From assembly GCF_002584985.1 (NCBI RefSeq), contig NZ_NUPZ01000038.1:1-44776 (forward strand): a stretch of 44,776 nt of DNA, read 5' to 3'. Shown in pieces: positions 37,405-44,776 of this stretch. Position numbers and translations under genes: made by a program. The notes beneath the pieces are model-generated. The model was not told where the DNA came from. It saw nothing but the letters and a program-made list of their open reading frames with translations, and did not search any database. Source of the DNA: Bacillus sp. AFS029637 (GTDB taxonomy: Bacteria; Bacillota; Bacilli; Bacillales; Bacillaceae_G). Every line of letters begins with the position of its first letter. Positions within the stretch are counted from its first letter, which is position 1.

Positions 37405-38550
37405 ATGCGTTTTACAATACAAAAAGACTATCTTGTAAGAAGTGTACAAGATGTAATGAAGGCAGTTTCTTCTCGTACGACAATTCCGATCCTTACAGGA
37501 ATTAAAGTTGTCGCTACTGAAGAAGGAGTTACGTTAACAGGAAGCGATGCTGATATTTCTATCGAATCTTTTATCCCAGTTGAAGAAGATGGAAAAGAAA
37601 TTGTAGAAGTAGCACAATCAGGAAGTATTGTTTTACAAGCAAAGTATTTCAGTGAGATTGTAAAAAAATTACCGAAGGAAACTGTTGAAATTTCTGTGGA
37701 AAATCATTTTATGACAAAAATAACATCTGGAAAATCAGAGTTTAATTTAAATGGTTTAGATTCCGCGGAATATCCATTATTGCCGCAAATTGAAGAACAT
37801 CATGTTTTTAAGATTCCAACAGATTTACTTAAACATATGATCAGGCAAACTGTATTTGCAGTTTCAACTTCTGAAACAAGACCAATCTTGACAGGTGTAA
37901 ACTGGAAAGTATATAACAGCGAATTAACTTGCATTGCAACAGATAGTCACAGACTAGCACTTCGAAAAGCAAAAATTGAAGGACATAATATTGCAGATGA
38001 GTTTCAAGCGAATGTTGTTATTCCAGGTAAAAGCTTAAATGAATTAAGCAAAATTCTAGATGAGTCTGAAGAAATGGTAGATATCGTTATTACGGAGTAT
38101 CAAGTATTATTCCGTACGAAACATTTATTATTCTTCTCAAGATTGTTAGAAGGAAATTATCCTGATACAACTCGTTTAATTCCAGCAGAGAGTAAAACTG
38201 ATATTTTTGTAAATACAAAAGAATTCTTACAAGCAATTGATCGTGCCTCTCTGTTAGCAAGAGACGGTCGTAATAATGTTGTAAAATTATCAACTTTAGA
38301 ACAAGAAATGCTAGAAATTTCTTCGAATTCACCAGAAATCGGAAAAGTAGTAGAAGAAGTTCAATGTGAAAAAGTAGATGGGGAAGAGTTAAAAATATCT
38401 TTTAGTGCAAAATATATGATGGATGCACTAAAAGCCTTAGATAGTACAGAAATTAAAATTAGCTTTACTGGGGCAATGAGACCATTCTTAATTCGCACAG
38501 TAAACGATGAGTCCATTATTCAATTGATTTTACCAGTTCGTACTTACTAA
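37405..38550 (+). CDS. dnaN: DNA polymerase III beta sliding clamp
   Basis: 381 residues, three repeated clamp domains (about 1-128, 129-250, 251-381). MRFTIQKDYLVRSVQDV, SGSIVLQAKYFSEIVKKLP and the C-terminal MRPFLIRTVNDESIIQLILPVRTY region are typical; the latter forms part of the protein-binding pocket. The dimer encircles DNA and tethers polymerases and mismatch-repair proteins. GGAGG lies before the ATG. It follows oriC directly and ends at its own terminator. Confidence 0.98.
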   Translation: MRFTIQKDYLVRSVQDVMKAVSSRTTIPILTGIKVVATEEGVTLTGSDADISIESFIPVEEDGKEIVEVAQSGSIVLQAKYFSEIVKKLPKETVEISVENHFMTKITSGKSEFNLNGLDSAEYPLLPQIEEHHVFKIPTDLLKHMIRQTVFAVSTSETRPILTGVNWKVYNSELTCIATDSHRLALRKAKIEGHNIADEFQANVVIPGKSLNELSKILDESEEMVDIVITEYQVLFRTKHLLFFSRLLEGNYPDTTRLIPAESKTDIFVNTKEFLQAIDRASLLARDGRNNVVKLSTLEQEMLEISSNSPEIGKVVEEVQCEKVDGEELKISFSAKYMMDALKALDSTEIKISFTGAMRPFLIRTVNDESIIQLILPVRTY

Positions 38551-38561
38551 GTAAGAACTGA

Positions 38562-38591
38562 GGGTTGCTAGTTTAAAGATGCTAGTAGCCC
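38562..38591 (+). terminator. Terminator of dnaN
   Basis: 10-bp stem with two G-T pairs (38562-38571 and 38582-38591) followed by TTTATTTGATTTTT, 12 bp after the dnaN stop. Confidence 0.8.
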
Positions 38592-38678
38592 TTTATTTGA
38601 TTTTTGGGTATTACTTTCCTAATGTTAGTTTATTTAGTACAATGAAAGAATGAACACTTTCAGAAAGTGAGCGATTTT

Positions 38679-38891
38679 ATGAAACGTATTAAAATTTCAA
38701 CAGAGTATATTACACTAGGACAATTTTTAAAGTTAGCTGATGTAATTGATACAGGTGGCGCTGTAAAATGGTTTTTACAAGAATATGAAGTGTACGTGAA
38801 TCAAGAACTTGAAAATAGAAGAGGTCGCAAATTATATGCGAACGATATTATTGAAATTCCAGGAAGCGGAAGTTTCCAAGTTCAGTCATAA
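38679..38891 (+). CDS. yaaA: S4-domain protein YaaA (RlbA type)
   Basis: 70 residues. ITLGQFLKLADVIDTGG and NRRGRKLYANDIIEI are the S4-like RNA-binding fold of the YaaA/YbcJ family; B. subtilis YaaA has been linked to 50S assembly. ATG at 38679 follows AAAGTGAG; the GTG at 38667 is part of that site. It lies 12 bp before recF, so the two are likely co-transcribed. Confidence 0.93.
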   Translation: MKRIKISTEYITLGQFLKLADVIDTGGAVKWFLQEYEVYVNQELENRRGRKLYANDIIEIPGSGSFQVQS

Positions 38892-38903
38892 AGGGGGAGC
38901 CCT

Positions 38904-40031
38904 TTGTTTATTTCAGAAATACATTTAAAAAACTATCGCAATTATGAAAAGTTAGAGCTTTCCTTTGAAGATAAAGTAAACGTGATTATCGGCGAAAATG
39001 CGCAAGGGAAAACGAATTTGATGGAAGCTATTTATGTTTTAGCGATGGCGAAATCTCATAGAACCTCTAATGATCGTGAGCTTATCCGTTGGGATGAAGA
39101 ATTCGGTCAAATTAAAGGGAAGTTACAAAAGAGAAATAGTTCTTTGTCTTTGGAATTAAATATTTCGAAAAAAGGTAAAAAGGCAAAATTAAATCAACTT
39201 GAACAACAGAAATTAAGTCAATATATTGGCGTGATGAATGTTGTCATGTTTGCCCCAGAAGATTTAAATCTTGTAAAAGGAAGCCCTCAAGTAAGAAGAC
39301 GCTTTTTAGATATGGAATTAGGTCAAATAGCTCCGGTCTATTTGTATGAATTGAGTCAATATCAAAAGGTGCTCACGCAACGAAATCACTTGCTAAAGAA
39401 GATGCAAGGGAATAGTAAGAATGAGGAAACGATGTTGGATGTATTTACACTTCAACTTATTGAGCATGGTACAAAAATATTGCAAAAACGGTTTGAATTT
39501 TTGCACTTACTACAAGAATGGGCAGCTCCGATTCATCGCGGTATAAGCCGTGGTTTAGAAGAATTAGAAATTGTTTATAAACCAAGTGTAGATGTATCAG
39601 AATCAATGGATTTGTCGAAAATAAAAGAAGTATACTATGAAAGTTTTCAATCCGTGAAACAACGTGAAATTTTCCGTGGTACGACTTTAATTGGTCCTCA
39701 TCGTGATGATTTACAATTCTTCGTTAATAGTAAAAATGTTCAAGTCTTTGGTTCACAAGGACAACAACGAACGACCGCACTGTCCCTAAAATTAGCTGAA
39801 ATTGAATTGATTTACTCAGAAGTTAAGGAATATCCGATTCTTTTATTGGATGATGTATTATCAGAGTTAGATGATTATCGTCAATCACATCTGTTAAATA
39901 CAATTCAAGGAAAAGTGCAAACATTTGTGACAACGACGAGTGTCGACGGAATTGAACACGAAACGTTAAAAGAAGCGAAAACAATTCATGTAACGAACGG
40001 CACGGTAGATTGTGAAATAGATAGGGCATAA
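38904..40031 (+). CDS. recF: DNA replication and repair protein RecF
   Basis: 375 residues from TTG at 38904, with AAGGGGGAG upstream. ABC-type ATPase related to SMC: Walker [10 protein letters not shown] (about 30-38), signature FGSQGQQRT and Walker [12 protein letters not shown]. It helps load RecA at single-strand gaps. Encoded between yaaA and gyrB; no yaaB (remB) lies between recF and gyrB, unlike B. subtilis. Confidence 0.97.
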   Translation: MFISEIHLKNYRNYEKLELSFEDKVNVIIGENAQGKTNLMEAIYVLAMAKSHRTSNDRELIRWDEEFGQIKGKLQKRNSSLSLELNISKKGKKAKLNQLEQQKLSQYIGVMNVVMFAPEDLNLVKGSPQVRRRFLDMELGQIAPVYLYELSQYQKVLTQRNHLLKKMQGNSKNEETMLDVFTLQLIEHGTKILQKRFEFLHLLQEWAAPIHRGISRGLEELEIVYKPSVDVSESMDLSKIKEVYYESFQSVKQREIFRGTTLIGPHRDDLQFFVNSKNVQVFGSQGQQRTTALSLKLAEIELIYSEVKEYPILLLDDVLSELDDYRQSHLLNTIQGKVQTFVTTTSVDGIEHETLKEAKTIHVTNGTVDCEIDRA

Positions 40032-40055
40032 TTCCCTGTTTAAATGGAAAAGTAG

Positions 40056-41993
<1,938 letters not shown>

Positions 41994-42002
41994 GTGAGTA
42001 AT

Positions 42003-42026
42003 GACAGGAATTTAAGTATTCCTGTC
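42003..42026 (+). terminator. Hairpin between gyrB and gyrA
   Basis: 9-bp perfect stem GACAGGAAT/ATTCCTGTC with a 6-nt loop. The tail is only TTCT, so termination would be weak; it may instead be an mRNA processing or stability element. Confidence 0.45.
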
Positions 42027-42081
42027 TTCTACATATAAATCAATGTATGTGTAACGGAAATGTAAGAGGAGGTGCTCGTTG

Positions 42082-44553
42082 ATGTCAGACAATCAACAAC
42101 AAGCACGAATTCGAGAAATTAATATTAGTCATGAAATGCGTACCTCATTTTTAGATTACGCAATGAGTGTTATCGTATCTCGTGCATTGCCGGATGTTCG
42201 TGATGGGTTAAAGCCAGTGCATCGTAGGGTTTTATATGCGATGAATGATTTAGGAATTACAGCTGATAAAGCATATAAGAAGTCAGCGCGTATTGTCGGC
42301 GAAGTAATTGGTAAGTATCACCCGCACGGTGATTCAGCGGTTTATGAAACGATGGTACGTATGGCGCAAGATTTTAGTCAACGGTATATGCTTGTTGATG
42401 GGCATGGTAACTTTGGTTCTGTTGATGGAGATTCGGCGGCAGCAATGCGTTATACAGAAGCAAGAATGTCTAAGATTTCTATGGAATTGATACGCGATAT
42501 TTCAAAAAATACGATTGATTATCAAGATAACTATGATGGCTCTGAAAGGGAACCAGTTGTATTACCAGCACGTTTTCCTAACTTATTGGTAAATGGTACG
42601 ACAGGTATTGCGGTTGGTATGGCAACAAACATTCCACCGCATCAACTTGGAGAAGTAATTGACGGTGTGTTGGCATTAAGTCATAACCCTGATATCACTA
42701 TCGCGGAATTAATGGAATATATTCCTGGTCCAGACTTCCCAACATCAGGTTTAATCTTAGGGCGAAGTGGAATTCGAAGAGCTTACGAAACAGGTCGCGG
42801 TTCTATTATACTTCGTGCTAAAGTTGAAATTGAAGAGAGAGCAAATGGTAAACAATCTATTATCGTAACAGAACTACCTTATCAAGTGAATAAGGCGCGA
42901 TTAATTGAAAAGATTGCAGAATTAGTTCGTGATAAGAAAATTGAAGGCATCACAGATTTACGTGATGAATCGGATCGAAATGGTATGCGTATTGTTATGG
43001 AAGTACGTCGTGATGCCAATGCCAATGTACTATTAAATAATCTATATAAACATACAGCACTTCAAACGAGTTTCGGTATTAATATGTTGTCTCTTGTAAA
43101 TGGAGAGCCACAAGTCCTAAATTTAAAACAAAATCTATATTATTATTTAGAACATCAAAAGGTAGTGATTCGTAGACGTACTGCTTATGAATTAGAGAAA
43201 GCAGAAGCGCGTGCTCATATTTTAGAAGGGTTACGAATTGCTTTAGATCATCTGGATGAAGTTATTACGTTAATTCGTAGTTCGAAAACGGCGGATATTG
43301 CAAAGCAAGGCCTAATGGAACGTTTCGGTTTAAGCGAGAAACAAGCGCAAGCGATTTTAGATATGCGTCTGCAACGTTTAACGGGATTAGAGCGTGAAAA
43401 AATCGAGCAGGAATATCAAGACTTAATGAAGTTAATTGCTGAATTAAAAGCAATCTTAGCAGATGAAGAAAAAGTTCTTGAAATTATTCGTGAAGAGTTA
43501 ACAGAAGTAAAAGATCGCTTCAATGATAAGAGACGAACAGAAATTACAATCGGTGGTATGGAATTTATTGAAGATGAAGATTTAATTCCTGAGCAAAATA
43601 TTGCGATTACGTTAACTCATAACGGTTATATTAAGAGGTTACCAGCTTCTACGTACAAAACACAGAACCGTGGGGGACGTGGTGTACAAGGAATGGGTAC
43701 GAATGATGATGACTTTGTTGAACACTTATTAACAACGTCTACTCATGATCATATTTTATTCTTTACAAACAAGGGTAAAGTATACCGTACAAAGGGATAT
43801 GAAATTCCAGAATATAGTCGTACGGCAAAAGGACTACCGATTATTAACCTATTAGGGGTAGATAAGGGTGAGTGGATTAACGCCATTATTCCAATTCGTG
43901 AATTTGGTGACGATCAGTTCTTATTCTTTACGACGAAACAAGGTATATCTAAGAGAACGCCGCTGTCATCGTTTGCAAATATACGTACAAACGGTTTAAT
44001 TGCAATTTCGCTTCGTGAAGAAGATGAGGTGATTTCTGTACGTTTAACATCTGGTGATAAAGATATTATCGTAGGGACAAGCAACGGTATGCTAATTCGC
44101 TTCAATGAACAAGATGTACGTTCTATGGGTCGTAATGCAGCTGGTGTAAAAGCTATTACACTAGGCGAAGAGGACCAAGTAGTAGGTATGGAAATTGTTG
44201 AAGAAGATACGAATGTCTTAATCGTAACGAAAAACGGGTATGGTAAGCGTACACCGGTTGAAGAGTACCGACTACAAAGTCGCGGTGGTAAAGGTCTGAA
44301 AACTTGTAACATTACAGATAAGAACGGTAAATTAGTAGCTGTTAAATCTGTAACAGGTGAAGAAGATATCATGTTAATTACAGCAGCGGGTGTTATTATT
44401 CGTATGCCAGTTGATCAAATCTCTCAAATGGGACGTAATACACAAGGTGTTCGTCTAATTCGATTAGAGGATGAGCAAGAGGTAGCGACGGTAGCGAAAG
44501 CACAAAAAGATGAGGAAGAAGAAACGAGCGAAGAAGTTTCTTCTGAAGAATAA
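42082..44553 (+). CDS. gyrA: DNA gyrase subunit A
   Basis: 823 residues from ATG at 42082, 7 nt after GGAGGTG; TTG at 42079 is rejected. Winged-helix/tower domain with catalytic Y124 (MRYTEAR), a coiled coil, then a six-bladed beta-pinwheel with the GyrA box QNRGGRG, and an acidic Glu/Ser-rich tail. In the quinolone region S85 and E89 ([10 protein letters not shown]) are the usual sensitive residues. It breaks and rejoins DNA for gyrase. Last protein gene before an rRNA operon. Confidence 0.98.
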   Translation: MSDNQQQARIREINISHEMRTSFLDYAMSVIVSRALPDVRDGLKPVHRRVLYAMNDLGITADKAYKKSARIVGEVIGKYHPHGDSAVYETMVRMAQDFSQRYMLVDGHGNFGSVDGDSAAAMRYTEARMSKISMELIRDISKNTIDYQDNYDGSEREPVVLPARFPNLLVNGTTGIAVGMATNIPPHQLGEVIDGVLALSHNPDITIAELMEYIPGPDFPTSGLILGRSGIRRAYETGRGSIILRAKVEIEERANGKQSIIVTELPYQVNKARLIEKIAELVRDKKIEGITDLRDESDRNGMRIVMEVRRDANANVLLNNLYKHTALQTSFGINMLSLVNGEPQVLNLKQNLYYYLEHQKVVIRRRTAYELEKAEARAHILEGLRIALDHLDEVITLIRSSKTADIAKQGLMERFGLSEKQAQAILDMRLQRLTGLEREKIEQEYQDLMKLIAELKAILADEEKVLEIIREELTEVKDRFNDKRRTEITIGGMEFIEDEDLIPEQNIAITLTHNGYIKRLPASTYKTQNRGGRGVQGMGTNDDDFVEHLLTTSTHDHILFFTNKGKVYRTKGYEIPEYSRTAKGLPIINLLGVDKGEWINAIIPIREFGDDQFLFFTTKQGISKRTPLSSFANIRTNGLIAISLREEDEVISVRLTSGDKDIIVGTSNGMLIRFNEQDVRSMGRNAAGVKAITLGEEDQVVGMEIVEEDTNVLIVTKNGYGKRTPVEEYRLQSRGGKGLKTCNITDKNGKLVAVKSVTGEEDIMLITAAGVIIRMPVDQISQMGRNTQGVRLIRLEDEQEVATVAKAQKDEEEETSEEVSSEE

Positions 44554-44587
44554 GAGAGGGGGATTTCCCCCCTCTTTATTTTTTTAT
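44552..44587 (+). terminator. Terminator of gyrA
   Basis: G-rich/C-rich stem (about 44554-44562 and 44567-44575, one bulge) with ATTT loop, followed by TTTATTTTTTT. It overlaps the gyrA stop codon. Confidence 0.88.
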
Positions 44588-44595
44588 AATAATAC

Positions 44596-44624
44596 TTGCA
44601 TAGAGAAGAGAAAGCTTATATAAT
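44596..44624 (+). promoter_or_regulatory. rRNA operon promoter P1
   Basis: TTGCAT (44596-44601), 17 bp, perfect TATAAT (44619-44624). Upstream of P2, as in Bacillus rrn operons. Confidence 0.85.
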
Positions 44625-44670
44625 AGGCAGAGTCAGCAAATGAGAGATACAAGTTATCGAAAAAAACTTG

Positions 44671-44699
44671 TTGACGAAAATAATATACTATGATATATT
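44671..44699 (+). promoter_or_regulatory. rRNA operon promoter P2 and start of leader
   Basis: TTGACG (44671-44676), 17 bp, TATATT (44694-44699). The following sequence to the window end (TTTGAAAACTAAACGAAACA and on) resembles the 16S leader of Bacillus rRNA operons. The 16S gene itself lies beyond the window. Confidence 0.88.
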
Positions 44700-44776
44700 A
44701 TAAAAGTCGCTGAAACGCGATGTTGAACTTTGAAAACTAAACGAAACAAACAACGTGAAACGTCAATTTTTATTTT

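Noticed and set aside
44738-44763. Half parS (CAACGTGAAACG) in the rRNA leader
   Set aside because: Only one half-site matches; the sequence fits the conserved rRNA leader of Bacillus.

Overview
The window is the replication-origin region of a chromosome of the Bacillus cereus group. The evidence is low GC, protein sequences that fit the group as I remember them, the order rpmH-dnaA-dnaN-yaaA-recF-gyrB-gyrA with no yaaB/remB, and an apparent bcr1 repeat, a family I know only from this group. I cannot name the species. Gene orientation follows replication: almost everything left of oriC is on the minus strand and everything right of it is on the plus strand. Only three genes (DUF1836, guaC, yyaC) face the leftward fork.

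Layout. 1-6.9 kb: start of galE, a PAQR/hemolysin III membrane protein with a palindrome over its promoter, a DUF1836 gene, the DEAD-box helicase DbpA, a membrane acyltransferase, guaC with a PurR operator, and a radical SAM/SPASM protein. 7-14.5 kb: rlmH and a small CxxH/CxxC protein that share a DnaA-box cluster, then the essential cell-wall operon walRKHIJ-htrC. 14.5-16.9 kb: a bcr1-like element in the walR leader, four tRNA genes (Lys, Glu, Asp, Phe), and purA with a PurR operator. 16.9-24.5 kb: yybS-gdpP-rplI-dnaB, rpsF-ssb-rpsR, ychF and yyzM. 24.5-29.8 kb: an MscS-type channel, yyaC, soj-spo0J with an internal parS, and noc. 29-35.3 kb: mnmE-mnmG-rsmG, jag, spoIIIJ, rnpA and rpmH (the last found by eye, 44 codons). 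35.3-37.4 kb: bipartite oriC, with DnaA boxes before dnaA and a second cluster, DnaA-trios and an AT-rich unwinding region between dnaA and dnaN. 37.4-44.6 kb: dnaN, yaaA, recF, gyrB, gyrA. 44.6 kb to the end: tandem promoters and leader of an rRNA operon whose 16S gene lies outside the window.

Together the genes couple initiation (DnaA, oriC, the rlmH DnaA-box cluster), elongation (DnaN, DnaB, SSB, gyrase), origin segregation and division control (Soj, Spo0J, parS, Noc), cell-wall homeostasis (WalRK), tRNA and rRNA modification (MnmE, MnmG, RsmG, RlmH) and purine balance (GuaC, PurA). No defence island, prophage, CRISPR array or evident new multi-gene system is present. The most informative non-coding signals are the bcr1-like element next to the walR ribosome-binding site, the palindrome over the hemolysin III promoter, the extra DnaA-box clusters, a second near-perfect parS inside walK, and the matched PurR operators.
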